From Gallintestinimicrobium propionicum (GTDB lineage Bacteria; Bacillota; Clostridia; Lachnospirales; Lachnospiraceae): a stretch of 64,000 nt of DNA. The position numbers were made by a program, and so were the translations under genes. The notes beneath the pieces are model-generated. The model had not been told where the DNA came from and did not search any database. It saw nothing but the letters and a program-made list of their open reading frames with translations. The stretch lies in assembly GCF_025567525.1 (NCBI RefSeq), contig NZ_JAOQJY010000012.1:51263-115262 (forward strand). The letters are read 5' to 3'. Shown here piece after piece: positions 15,540-24,885 of the stretch; the stretch's first letter is position 1; the number at the start of each line of letters is the position of its first letter.

Positions 15540-18500
15540 TTAATCGTTTACAGCCGCCAGTTTTCCCATGACAATGAAGCGGCTCGCGCCTCCGGGCGTA
15601 CAGGTGGAAAGGGTCAGCACCTTATCACTGGAAGTCACCGTAACATCGGTTTCAATGACAGACCGTCCCGCCATTTCAGAAAGCCATGTGGTGTAGGCAC
15701 CGTCATCCTTCCAATTAAGACGCCAGGGGGAAGTGTCGCTGCCGGACTCGCTGGGCTTTGCCACAAACGCCGTGAAAATTTCCACGACATAGCCGCCGCC
15801 AGGGGTGACAAGGTACATCTGCGGGTGTCCGTCAAAATAGCTCTGTTCGTCATACTCATTCAGCGTGGCGAACATGGAGCCGTCCCGCATATTGTGGCCG
15901 TAGATAATGGTATTGCGGTCCGAAAAATCCTCCTGATTTTCATAGTCTGCAAACAGGCAGCCCGTCTTATTATAGGTGCCGTCATACAGATGGTGCAGGT
16001 AATACTCGTTATCGTCTGTCTGCGTTACCGGGTAGTTCATGGCCGTATCAGGGAGGGTAAGCCATCCGATGATGTCCGGCCCGGTTTCCCTAAGAGCTTC
16101 AAAATCCACTGCGGGGAGGACCACAGAAGGGTCCTCCCCGGCAGGTTCCGTTTCCGTATTATCTTCCTCCGGCGCTTCGGTCTGCTCCGGCAGCTCTACA
16201 TGGGAAGCAATGTCCTTATAGGCTCCGGCGCTCTCGGAATACTGGTTAAGGTCGCGTACCATCAGGAACCCGCTGCCAAGTGCCAACAACCCGCAGAGGG
16301 AAACCACCGCAATACCAACAACTTTTCTCTTTGGGGTATTTCTGCTGTACTTGCCCTTTTTGAAATAGACTGCGGCAAACAGTCCGCCGCCAATCACCGC
16401 CAGTGCCAGAAGCCCGCCATACAGGAAAATGAAATTGTCATCCCCAGTCTGCGGTACCGCTTTATCAGGATTAGATGGTGTGGACGGATTGGACGGTGTT
16501 TTCGGATTATCCGGGTTATCCGGGGTAGCCGGTTTCTCTGGCTTTTCATTGAAGAACTGGACCGTTGCGGTTTCGTCTGCCTTGATCTCCACGGTGGCAG
16601 CGTCAGGAATGATATAGTCCTTGCTTGCCCGGTTGGAGATTTCTGTTACGGTATAAATGCCAACGCGCAGCCCCTTGACCTCGATCACGCCGGATTTTGG
16701 AGAAGTGAAAGTTTCACAGTAGGAACCGTCTGCACTTTTCACCTCAAAAGCAAATCCATCCTTGCGCCCGTCGCTGGAATCCTTTGTAATCTTCAGGTTC
16801 CCGCGGTACGCCTCATTGGTAAAGCCCCGTCCGGCCTCGCCATTTTCCACAACCGCCACCTGGCCGTCCTCTGTGATGGCAAAGTAGTAGGCGTTCTCGT
16901 CAAGCTGGTAGCCCTCTGGTGCCTTGCTTTCTTTCACAAAGTAGCCCTTTGCCAGAAGGCCCTCCGCGGTGTGGTAGCCCGCCTCCGATTCTTTCAGGGT
17001 ACCGATCTTCATATCTTCGGAATCAAATTCCTTGTTGCCATTGGCATCCTCATACAGATCGAATACCGCGCCGGAGAGGAAACGCAGGAAGGTGTTATTA
17101 TCTTTGTCCTCTTTCTTCACAGAAGAAGGCTCGTCTACTGCCTCGGTTTTCATCACCTGCACGCTGCCGCGGATCAGGGTATTTTCCACTTTGATTTCAA
17201 TGCGCTGGCCGTCCACACCGATATAGATATGGTGCTGCTGCGGGCTTACCGTATAAAGTGCCGGAGAGGAAATTTCCTTTACGATCCAGTGGCCGTAAGG
17301 GATATTCTCAAAAGAAAAGCTGCCATCCTCGGCAGTGGTGACAGTAAGCAGTGCGTTTTCCCCGGTAAATTCTTCCGTGTCCGGCCTGAATAATCCCATC
17401 AGTGCCCCGGACAGCTTCACATCTTCGCCGCCCTCCGGGTTTTCGCCGACTTTTACGCCGTCCACACGCCCGCGCAGCAGGTCGTTGGAAACAACCTCGC
17501 CTTCATTTACAAGAATCTGCACCAGCGCCGCCTCCTGGCCTGCGTATTCAAAAATAACCGGATATTCGGTATCAGAGAGGATATAGGCGTTGTTTGTGGT
17601 GCGTTCCTTCACATAGTAGCTGCCAAAAGGCAGGTCGGAGGCAAAGGAAGCGTCATAGCCGCCCGCCTCATTCGGGTCAACGGAAACCACTTCCAGGAGC
17701 CCGCCCGCCGGAATGACGCTGCCGTCAAGAGCCGTCAGGTCAGCGGACGCATACAGCCCGAAAGAAATATCTTGATATTCCTCATTCATGCCAAGCCCAA
17801 AAAGATCGTCCGTTTCCAGTGCTTTGAACAGGCTCACATCCACCTTCTGACGCTCGTCATAAAGTCCGATGGCGGTCTGCGTTACTTCCACAGTTTCACC
17901 CGCATAAGTAAGCTCGGCATATTCCGGCTGGGTATTTAAGACCATCCCCTCCGGCGCCTGGCGTTCCTCCAGACGGTAGCGGCCCAGATAGAGAAGCCCG
18001 CTCTGGGCGGTTCCATCCTCCCCGGTGGTAAGGGTTTCCACAACCGTATCTTTTGCCGCCCTGAGCGTTCCGTCACCGGTATAAATATCTTCATCCGCGA
18101 TCACGTCATAGACTGCGCCCGGCAGCCCCATGACCTCATACACCGGCTGGTACAGACCATCGTTTTCCTGGACGGAAGCGAATACCTCGCCGGTCTTGGT
18201 GATGGTAAGCTGCCCCTTCTGCGGCATATTGTACTGCGTAACCGTGACAACGGCCTCGCTGCCGTCAATGGTAAACGGCACCGGCTCGCTGGAAAGTACA
18301 TACCCGTAAGGCGCCGCCACCTCGTAAAGCTCATAATCCCCGGTGTGCAGAGGCTCCGGCAGCATCAGCCAGCCTTCATCCGATACATAGAAGGTATCAA
18401 GGGTTTCCGGGTTCGGATAGTAAATATCCTGGGTGACAAATTCCCCGGTAGACAGGTCCTTGATCTGGAAACCGGTGCCCGTCATGGGGATAATATTGCC

Positions 18501-20453
18501 GGTCTCCGCGTCGCATTTCTCCACACGCAGCCTTGCGGTAATGGTGCGGTTATTCAGGATATAACTGTAAGTCTGTCCGTTGGAGGAAATAAAGACCGTA
18601 AAATCCGGGATAAACGCTTTTCCTTCCTCGCCGGAAACCTGGTGGATCGTATAATGGCCGTAAGGGAGCATTTTGGAGGAAGCGAAGCCGTCTCCATCGG
18701 TGGTGAGCAGATCACGCTCGCTTTCCTTTGCCGCATCATAGCTGCCTGCCGCCTTCAGGTAAACCTCAAAGACCGCACCGGCCTCCGGGCGTTCAATGAC
18801 GCCCTCATTGGGTTCGTCCGTATTTTCATCCCCGGACACATCCGGGTCCAGGTCGTCCGTATGCTTCACCAGCTGGATATTTCCATAAATGACCGTTTCC
18901 GTAACCTGGTTTTCCGTGGTATTCAGTTCCACTTCATACAGGGTCGGGGAAGCGCCCACCTCATAGACCGTATCGTTTAAGAGGTAGCCGGTGCTGGGAT
19001 CAATCTCCCTCACCGTCCAGTTATCACCGCAGACATAGTAGCGGGTCATAAAGCTGCCGTCCGGCCCGGTGGTGTAGGTGTCTACCAGCTCGCCATTGTT
19101 ATAAATGCCATAAGTTGCACCGGCAAGGGTGGCGTCGCCCTGGGCGGTGCCGGTATCAGCGTCGCTCTTTACCACATGGACGCGGAACTTTTTCAGGATA
19201 TTGCTGAAATGCACCGTGGAGGTCTGGCCGCTTTCAATGGTGACATACTGCGCGGAAGGGGTCACATAACGGTCCACCGGCAGCTCTTTCACCAGATAAG
19301 TGCCGGGCAGCAGCTTTTCTTTAATCTGCCCGTTTTCTCCGGTAGTGACGGTTTCATCCACTTTATTTCCCAAAATGTCCGTGCCTGAAATTTGGAAAGG
19401 AATCCCGGACACAATACCGTCCTCACTGGTCTTGACAATCTTTGCGGTGCCGTAGGTTTCGGTCTTGATCTTTACAAAGAAGGAAACCGGGTCGCTGGCG
19501 CCGGTCATCATAGTCTGGTAGCCGGGTCTGCCCCAGATCAGCATGTCATTGGCAACCGGGATGTCCTTTCGGAATTCAAAGGTGACGGGGTCCATAATCA
19601 TGTTCTTACTGGTGAACGTGTACTTGTTCCCGCTTCTTGTGACGGAAACGCCGCTGCCTTTCAAAGTCTCCAGGTCGATTTTCAGGTTATTGGTGTCCGT
19701 GACAGTCAGGGTATAAATCTTCTTTTCCGTGTCCCATTTCAGTTCCAGCTCCGGGGCCTCGCTTTTCTTCGTGGAAGTAAAAGAGGGGATCGTGGAATGG
19801 GAGGCAACCTGTGACAAAATCCAGTTGTAGGCTTTTTCCGCAGGACGTCCGGCAATCACACTGAAATACTGGTTGGCATCTGCATGGCCGTTCCCGTGCC
19901 GGCTGTATGGGTCGCTGCGAAGCTGCTGCTGGTATTCCCAAAGGATGATCTGCGTCGCCATTTTGTAATCGTCCTCGTTAATGCCGGACACAGGGAGGGA
20001 GGTGCCGGGTTTCCAGCCGTAGATTGCCGTGAGGGTGATCCCCCGTCTTGCCTCGGAAGGGAGCAGGTTTAAGTAATTGCTGTTGGTGCCGCTTTCCGAT
20101 GTATAGGTATTGTCGGAAGTGTTATAGGCAATGCCGCTTTCCACGCAATATACCTGCTGGCTGCTCCCGTCCGAAGCTGTCAGCATATAGTGCCGATAAG
20201 CGTTGCCCCCGGAACTGCTGCGCACATCCATCGTTCCATCAGAATTGTAAACAAGGTAGGTGTAAGGCGCCGGCGCATAATAATGCTGTCCGTCAGACCC
20301 TACATATTGATCGCCCAGCCAGGAGCTTGCTTTCTGTCCCAGCGAAAATGCGAACGCCTGGGTAGGGATCATCCCAAAGACGCATACTGCGCAAAGCAGA
20401 AATGCCAGCAGCCGCTTTACGCCGCTGCGGTAATGGGTATTTGTTTTCTCCAT
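15540..20453 (-). CDS. thioester/Cna_B surface adhesin fused to a class B sortase
   Basis: A 1637-residue protein. A signal peptide (about residues 14-35) is followed by a domain with Cys103 in VYCVESG and Gln168 in MATQIILWEY, the pair that forms an internal thioester in covalent adhesins. Then come at least eight Cna_B/SpaA repeats (for example AKIVKTSEDGIVSGIPFQI, LRVEKCDAETGNIIPM). A sorting-like VPQTG lies at 1333-1337, then a membrane helix, a basic loop KKGKYSRNTPKRK, a second helix, and a sortase B domain with His1520 (IIYGHNM), Cys1618 (LTLSTCT) and Arg1625. In related ICEs adhesin and sortase are separate genes. No stop or good start codon is visible at the junction, so this is one frame. 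It probably mediates attachment to cells or host matrix. Confidence 0.9.
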   Translation of the reverse strand: MEKTNTHYRSGVKRLLAFLLCAVCVFGMIPTQAFAFSLGQKASSWLGDQYVGSDGQHYYAPAPYTYLVYNSDGTMDVRSSSGGNAYRHYMLTASDGSSQQVYCVESGIAYNTSDNTYTSESGTNSNYLNLLPSEARRGITLTAIYGWKPGTSLPVSGINEDDYKMATQIILWEYQQQLRSDPYSRHGNGHADANQYFSVIAGRPAEKAYNWILSQVASHSTIPSFTSTKKSEAPELELKWDTEKKIYTLTVTDTNNLKIDLETLKGSGVSVTRSGNKYTFTSKNMIMDPVTFEFRKDIPVANDMLIWGRPGYQTMMTGASDPVSFFVKIKTETYGTAKIVKTSEDGIVSGIPFQISGTDILGNKVDETVTTGENGQIKEKLLPGTYLVKELPVDRYVTPSAQYVTIESGQTSTVHFSNILKKFRVHVVKSDADTGTAQGDATLAGATYGIYNNGELVDTYTTGPDGSFMTRYYVCGDNWTVREIDPSTGYLLNDTVYEVGASPTLYEVELNTTENQVTETVIYGNIQLVKHTDDLDPDVSGDENTDEPNEGVIERPEAGAVFEVYLKAAGSYDAAKESERDLLTTDGDGFASSKMLPYGHYTIHQVSGEEGKAFIPDFTVFISSNGQTYSYILNNRTITARLRVEKCDAETGNIIPMTGTGFQIKDLSTGEFVTQDIYYPNPETLDTFYVSDEGWLMLPEPLHTGDYELYEVAAPYGYVLSSEPVPFTIDGSEAVVTVTQYNMPQKGQLTITKTGEVFASVQENDGLYQPVYEVMGLPGAVYDVIADEDIYTGDGTLRAAKDTVVETLTTGEDGTAQSGLLYLGRYRLEERQAPEGMVLNTQPEYAELTYAGETVEVTQTAIGLYDERQKVDVSLFKALETDDLFGLGMNEEYQDISFGLYASADLTALDGSVIPAGGLLEVVSVDPNEAGGYDASFASDLPFGSYYVKERTTNNAYILSDTEYPVIFEYAGQEAALVQILVNEGEVVSNDLLRGRVDGVKVGENPEGGEDVKLSGALMGLFRPDTEEFTGENALLTVTTAEDGSFSFENIPYGHWIVKEISSPALYTVSPQQHHIYIGVDGQRIEIKVENTLIRGSVQVMKTEAVDEPSSVKKEDKDNNTFLRFLSGAVFDLYEDANGNKEFDSEDMKIGTLKESEAGYHTAEGLLAKGYFVKESKAPEGYQLDENAYYFAITEDGQVAVVENGEAGRGFTNEAYRGNLKITKDSSDGRKDGFAFEVKSADGSYCETFTSPKSGVIEVKGLRVGIYTVTEISNRASKDYIIPDAATVEIKADETATVQFFNEKPEKPATPDNPDNPKTPSNPSTPSNPDKAVPQTGDDNFIFLYGGLLALAVIGGGLFAAVYFKKGKYSRNTPKRKVVGIAVVSLCGLLALGSGFLMVRDLNQYSESAGAYKDIASHVELPEQTEAPEEDNTETEPAGEDPSVVLPAVDFEALRETGPDIIGWLTLPDTAMNYPVTQTDDNEYYLHHLYDGTYNKTGCLFADYENQEDFSDRNTIIYGHNMRDGSMFATLNEYDEQSYFDGHPQMYLVTPGGGYVVEIFTAFVAKPSESGSDTSPWRLNWKDDGAYTTWLSEMAGRSVIETDVTVTSSDKVLTLSTCTPGGASRFIVMGKLAAVND

Positions 20454-20483
20454 GAAAAATCCTCGCTTTCTTAAAATAGTAAA

Positions 20484-20504
20484 GGACAGCTTTACTCGCT
20501 GTCC
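20484..20504 (-). terminator. hairpin overlapping the DUF4366 stop codon
   Basis: On the minus strand GGACAGC (20498-20504) pairs with GCTGTCC (20484-20490) and the stop codon lies in the loop. A T-rich tract follows (TTTACTATTTT). It sits upstream of the adhesin gene and may attenuate it. Confidence 0.45.
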
Positions 20505-21694
20505 TCCTGTTCATCATCGATCCTGTCGTCAAAATCATCTTCGGAGAGATATTCCGGCTCTCCATAGGCTTCATCCGGGTCAAAGCCTTCGCCGTAGCCG
20601 TCATCCTCGAAATCTTCGTCATCCTCTGCCTGCTGCTTCGGACGGACGATCTTTACATAATAGCCAACGCCGCCTACCGCAAGCAAGGCAACGATAATAA
20701 AGATAATCGTGCCGGCGCTGCCGTTGTCCTTTTTCGGCGGTTCGGTCTGTGCGAGTTCCTCTGTTTCCGCAGGTCTTTCCTTTCCGGTGCAGCCTTTGAG
20801 GTCATTCTTGCAGACCGAGCAGGCGGTATTGACTTCGCCGGCTTCGCATTTATCCGTACAGGTGCAGACGTCCTCTGTTGGAATCACGCTCATGGTGCCC
20901 TCGTTCTTTTCCGCCAGAGCCATCAGGTCAGCTTCGGTAACACCATTCAGGAAGTAGACGTTGTTGTCGTCACGCTTGCCGTCAATGATAAGATAGAACA
21001 CATTTCCGGCCTCGGTGGTGATCGTGTAAAACTGCTTATCGTCACCCTCGCCAGTAGCTTCATCCAGCACTGTGCCGGTTCCCTCCGGGGTAAACGCGCC
21101 ATCCGGGATAGAGGAAGTGGTTTCCGTTTCTTCCTGGGAATTGGAGCTGCCGCCATTTGTGCCGGAGGCTGTATTGCTGCCGGTATTGGTACCCGCATTA
21201 GAACTATTCCCGGAAGCATTACTGCCTGAATTGCTGCTTTGGGCATTATGATTGGTACTGCCGGAAGAAGCAGCCTGGACCTGTGCCGGTTTTACCGGCT
21301 TGCTGCTCTGGTTCTGCTGCACCGTTTCCGCAGGTTTTTCCGTGGGCGTCGGTTCCTCATAATAGGGATTTTCAAACTTCACGGTCTTTGAGCGGTTCCC
21401 GGCATAATCCTGGGCATACACGTTTACCTGTTTTCCTGTGCCGGCATAATCCTTTAAGGTGACGGTAGCCGCCCCATTGGTCAGGGAGTTGATACGGTTC
21501 CCGTCCACAAAGACCGCTTCTACGCCGGAATTGTCGTCGCTGCTTTCTACTTTCAGCGTACCGCCGTCCAGAGAAGCCGCAAGCTCCGGCGGTGTGGTAT
21601 CTTTGTCCCCGGCAGCATAAGCCGTCAGGGGCAAAGCGATGGCGCTTATGACAAGCACAAGCGCCAGTAGCAGAGAGATTTTTTTAGTCCTCAT
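20492..21694 (-). CDS. DUF4366 surface protein (CD1107 family)
   Basis: A 400-residue exported protein. A signal peptide (about residues 1-28, LLLALVLVISAIALPLTAYA) is followed by an Ig-like region (about 30-105), a Ser/Asn/Gly-rich low-complexity linker (about 130-190), a DUF4366 domain (about 200-275, FYTITTEAGNVFYLIIDGK), a Cys cluster (CTCTDKCEAG), a membrane helix near residue 335 and a strongly acidic cytoplasmic tail. This is the CD1107-type protein of C. difficile conjugative elements; it is associated with the mating apparatus at the surface, but its function is unknown. Its start codon overlaps the end of the DUF4315 gene by 11 bases. Confidence 0.88.
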   Translation of the reverse strand: MRTKKISLLLALVLVISAIALPLTAYAAGDKDTTPPELAASLDGGTLKVESSDDNSGVEAVFVDGNRINSLTNGAATVTLKDYAGTGKQVNVYAQDYAGNRSKTVKFENPYYEEPTPTEKPAETVQQNQSSKPVKPAQVQAASSGSTNHNAQSSNSGSNASGNSSNAGTNTGSNTASGTNGGSSNSQEETETTSSIPDGAFTPEGTGTVLDEATGEGDDKQFYTITTEAGNVFYLIIDGKRDDNNVYFLNGVTEADLMALAEKNEGTMSVIPTEDVCTCTDKCEAGEVNTACSVCKNDLKGCTGKERPAETEELAQTEPPKKDNGSAGTIIFIIVALLAVGGVGYYVKIVRPKQQAEDDEDFEDDGYGEGFDPDEAYGEPEYLSEDDFDDRIDDEQEDSE

Positions 21695-21929
21695 TCATGT
21701 CCTCCTGTTTCTTAAGCGGGCCATCTCCGGACGGAGCGGCCTGCTGCGATTTCAGAAATTCGGCCAACTGCTGGGGCGTCAGATGGAAGCTGCGGGCAAT
21801 CGCCACATAGTCGGTGTTCTCCAGCTCCGTTTTCTGTTTTTCCAGGCCGCGGAGCCTGGCCTGCATCTCCGCAATCTTGTTTTTTGTCTTGTCGATCTCT
21901 TTCTCCAGTTTTTCAATCTTAGGGTTCAA
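21684..21929 (-). CDS. DUF4315 small coiled-coil protein
   Basis: An 81-residue protein made of a long heptad-type helix (residues about 3-38, EIDKTKNKIAEMQARLRGLE) followed by a short HTH-like part (YVAIARSFHLTPQQLAEFL). This arrangement matches DUF4315 proteins that lie between CD1108- and CD1107-type genes in ICEs. The start is TTG at 21929 with GGAGG placed about seven bases upstream. The role is unknown; the position within the mating-pore gene cluster suggests an accessory part of the apparatus or a regulator. Confidence 0.88.
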   Translation of the reverse strand: MNPKIEKLEKEIDKTKNKIAEMQARLRGLEKQKTELENTDYVAIARSFHLTPQQLAEFLKSQQAAPSGDGPLKKQEDMNED

Positions 21930-21947
21930 TTTATTACCTCCAATCTG

Positions 21948-24620
21948 TCAGGGCAGACGCCCAAATGTATAAAAGTGCTGCTGCCAGTAGCTTGTGTTGA
22001 TGTTTGCGTAGGAGATCGGGTCCCCACAATGGATCATCATCCCGTTACCCACATAGATTCCCACATGGCTTGCGCCGCTGGTATTGTAGGTCCCCTGGAA
22101 GAAGATCAGGTCGCCGGGCCTTGCATCGGCGCTTGATACTGGCGTACACACGCCTAAAAGCCCGTCTGCGGTCAGGCGTCCGAAATTCCAGCCCACTCCA
22201 CAGTGATTAACTACCCAGGAAACATACCCGGAACAGTCAAAGGAAGTGGAAGGGCTTGCGCCTCCCCACACATACGGATAGCCTAAATACTTTTCAGCCT
22301 CCGCAAGCATAGCCGCAAATTTTTCATCCGCAAGGGCCTCCGGCGGTACATCATAATTGAAATAATTCCCCCCGCCGCCTGCGCCTGCTGCCGGCAGATG
22401 CCGCTCGCTGGTATCGCCGGTATCGGCAAAATACAACGGGTTCCTATACTGTCCGTCAACCAATACCTCCAGGTGCAGGTGCGGCCCGGTGGAGTTTCCG
22501 GTGCTGCCGACCTTTGCGATCACATCCCCGGCCTTTACCTCCTGTCCGGCAGATACTAAGATTTGTGAACAGTGGCCGTATTTGGTGGTAAGAGAGTGCC
22601 CCTCGTAAGCCTCGCCTTCAATGGCGACGCACAGACCATAGCCGCCCGCATTTCCTGCCAGCGTGACCGTGCCGTCATGCCCGGCCAAAATTTCCGTGCC
22701 CTGGGGCATCCCGATGTCAACGCCGGTATGGTAGTTCTTTTCCCCGCTGATCGGGTGTACCCGGTAGCCGTAGTAGCTGGTGACATAGGGCAGCCAGTTG
22801 GTGCCAAACACATTTTTCACATACTGCCGGTTTCCTTTGGTCTGCAATAAAATCTCGCAGATTTCTTTCTGGTCTGCGTCCATGCGTGAAACCACCAGGT
22901 TTTCAAGCGGCATGGAAGTAAGCGTTACATTTAAGATGTGCCACTCATAAGGCACTTCTTCTTCGGTTTCCTCGCCGGTCTCCGGGTCAATGCTTGTTTC
23001 TGTCCGGTAGCGGATTTCCGTTTCCTCCGTGAAGGATAGGGAATACTGCCCGTTAAAAAGCTCCCGGAGGACGCTCTCGATCTGTGCATAGGTGAAATCC
23101 TGATACGCAGAGGTGAGATACCCCATTAAAACATAAGGGTCATGCTCAATAGGGCCGATATTATAGCGGTACTCGTCATAACCGGGCCGGTCCGATTCCA
23201 CACGGTTGATCTGCATCTGCAGGTCCGTTTCCCACTCGGTATATATAAGCTCCGCATTGTTGATGTCCGCGTCGTCCGCCAGATAAGTAGAGGCGGCAAG
23301 GCTCCCCAGCCCTCCGGTTCCAATATTGGAAAAGGAAGAAAACAAGGAAGCGATCAGGAAAAATACCAAAAGGAGCAGGATCACGATTCCGCATAGAACC
23401 GGGTGGCGCTTGACAGCGTGAACCACACTTGCAGCAATCTTTTCCGTGGCAACGGCGGTGTCCTTTGCCCGCTTTCCGGCTTTTTGTGCCTCCCTGGCTG
23501 CCTTGGCATACTGGCGTTTTATTTTTTGTTTCTGCCACATCCGGGCAAGAAGGTTTTTCTTCAGTTCCGGGTTATCCTGTAATGTCTGCCGGTAGGCAAG
23601 CCGGGCATTGGCTCTGGCTGATTTCTGCTGTAACTTTGCCACCCTGCGGTATGGCGCGGTCTTATGTTTATGGTAGGCATAGCGTAACCCCCCTTCGCCC
23701 GCAAGCTCGGTACGGTGGGCCGCTTTAATGCCGACATTTTCATCCTCCGCCTGATAGATTTTTTTATGGGAGTAACCAACCGCCATATTTGCGCCGGCCT
23801 TTACCGGGCGCATCGGAACAGGACCCTTTACATGGGCCCGCTGGGATTTCACCTCCTTTTCAAATTTCAAGTGTTTTTTGGCCTTACCCGTATCAGGATC
23901 AGAAGATGTTTCCATCCGCAGCTTACGGCGGGCAGGCAGGCGGTTTTCCGCCTGTTCCAGCTTTTCCGCTGTCCGTTCCGCTTTCCGTCTGGCCTGGGTG
24001 AGTTTTTTATCCGCTGTTTCCGGTGGAAGCTCGTCAGCGGCAAATTCCAGCTTGGAAGGCCGTTTCGGTTCTCCTTCGGCTGCCTCCGGCGGTTTCTCCT
24101 TTGGTTTCTCGGCTTTGGCCGCCTCCTGGAAACGCTGCTGGTATTTGTTGCCATGCTGGTGCATCCGGGAACGGCGTTCTGCCTGACCGGGTTCTCCCTG
24201 TGTGTGGCGTTCTGTACCAGAATTGCCACTGTCAGAATCCGCACGCCGGGAATCCACATATCTGAAATCCCTCCGGCGCGGTTCCGGTGCAGAAGTTCCC
24301 GGTTCCAGAGGGTTCCGTGTTTCAGGTGCCCGTGCCGGCTCATGGTCCATATCCCTGCTTTCCAAATGTTCCGGTATGGAAATATCCGCCTGCTGCGGTA
24401 CATCCGCTTTGAAAGGCTGTGTATCATCCGCTGCCTGCTGTGCTGCGGTTTCATACCTCCGGCTCCGGGCCGTTCCCGAAGAAGAAGGGGCGTCCCTGAC
24501 CCGCAGCAGGTTAAAATCCTGTTCGCTCTGCCGGGTGTCCATACATTCCTCCGCATGGGAATCACGGACCGGCATCCGGGTATCTTTCTTTTTCCTCTGA
24601 AATTCTTTTTCCCGCGGCAC
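21948..24620 (-). CDS. bifunctional cell-wall hydrolase, M23 plus NlpC/P60 (CD1108 family)
   Basis: The start is placed at GTG 24620, because GGAGGTG overlaps the earlier GTG at 24629. The protein of about 890 residues has a long charged N-terminal cytoplasmic region (1-400), one membrane helix (about 415-435, GIVILLLLVFFLIASLF) and an external part. This contains an M23 LytM-type domain with HTGVDIG and GPHLHLEV, and a C-terminal NlpC/P60 domain with the catalytic Cys in TSFDCSGYVSW and His in ASHVGIYVG. It should open the peptidoglycan for the mating channel, the VirB1-like role. It is followed by the second exon of virB4 upstream. Confidence 0.9.
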   Translation of the reverse strand: MPREKEFQRKKKDTRMPVRDSHAEECMDTRQSEQDFNLLRVRDAPSSSGTARSRRYETAAQQAADDTQPFKADVPQQADISIPEHLESRDMDHEPARAPETRNPLEPGTSAPEPRRRDFRYVDSRRADSDSGNSGTERHTQGEPGQAERRSRMHQHGNKYQQRFQEAAKAEKPKEKPPEAAEGEPKRPSKLEFAADELPPETADKKLTQARRKAERTAEKLEQAENRLPARRKLRMETSSDPDTGKAKKHLKFEKEVKSQRAHVKGPVPMRPVKAGANMAVGYSHKKIYQAEDENVGIKAAHRTELAGEGGLRYAYHKHKTAPYRRVAKLQQKSARANARLAYRQTLQDNPELKKNLLARMWQKQKIKRQYAKAAREAQKAGKRAKDTAVATEKIAASVVHAVKRHPVLCGIVILLLLVFFLIASLFSSFSNIGTGGLGSLAASTYLADDADINNAELIYTEWETDLQMQINRVESDRPGYDEYRYNIGPIEHDPYVLMGYLTSAYQDFTYAQIESVLRELFNGQYSLSFTEETEIRYRTETSIDPETGEETEEEVPYEWHILNVTLTSMPLENLVVSRMDADQKEICEILLQTKGNRQYVKNVFGTNWLPYVTSYYGYRVHPISGEKNYHTGVDIGMPQGTEILAGHDGTVTLAGNAGGYGLCVAIEGEAYEGHSLTTKYGHCSQILVSAGQEVKAGDVIAKVGSTGNSTGPHLHLEVLVDGQYRNPLYFADTGDTSERHLPAAGAGGGGNYFNYDVPPEALADEKFAAMLAEAEKYLGYPYVWGGASPSTSFDCSGYVSWVVNHCGVGWNFGRLTADGLLGVCTPVSSADARPGDLIFFQGTYNTSGASHVGIYVGNGMMIHCGDPISYANINTSYWQQHFYTFGRLP

Positions 24621-24655
24621 TGTTATCACCTCCAGTCATTTTTATTTTCGGGAAT

Positions 24656-24885
24656 TTATGCACCTGCCACTTCATCAGGCCGTGTTGTGAGTACGCTGTA
24701 TAACAGGGTGTCTTTCGGAAAATGATCGACAAAGGGGATAATCACATTCCCGAAAAACAGAAGCCCCTCGCCGGGGCCGGAATGGGTCACATAGGAAAGC
24801 TGGTGCGGGGAAATCCCCAACTGCTTCGCCAAAATCTGCCGGTCTCCCTGGGCCTGGTTCAGCATGTAGATAAAATCCGAGTTCT
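24656..24885 (-). CDS. virB4: virB4 3' exon (C-terminal part of the conjugation ATPase)
   Basis: These codons encode the end of VirB4: NSDFIYMLNQAQGDRQILA and SHSGP-type residues up to TTRPDEVAGA. The upstream exon, 27675-29913, stops at ENIF, and joining the two after removal of 24886-27674 gives ENIF-E-NSDF with total coding length 2469 bases (822 codons plus stop). This is the usual sequence at this place in VirB4 proteins of such ICEs. By itself the exon has no start, so it is translated only from spliced mRNA. Confidence 0.88.

Noticed and set aside
15273..17393. A 706-codon open frame on the plus strand opposite the adhesin-sortase gene
   Set aside because: It lies entirely antisense to a well-supported multidomain gene, has no recognisable domain and no ribosome site; it reflects the codon bias of the real gene.
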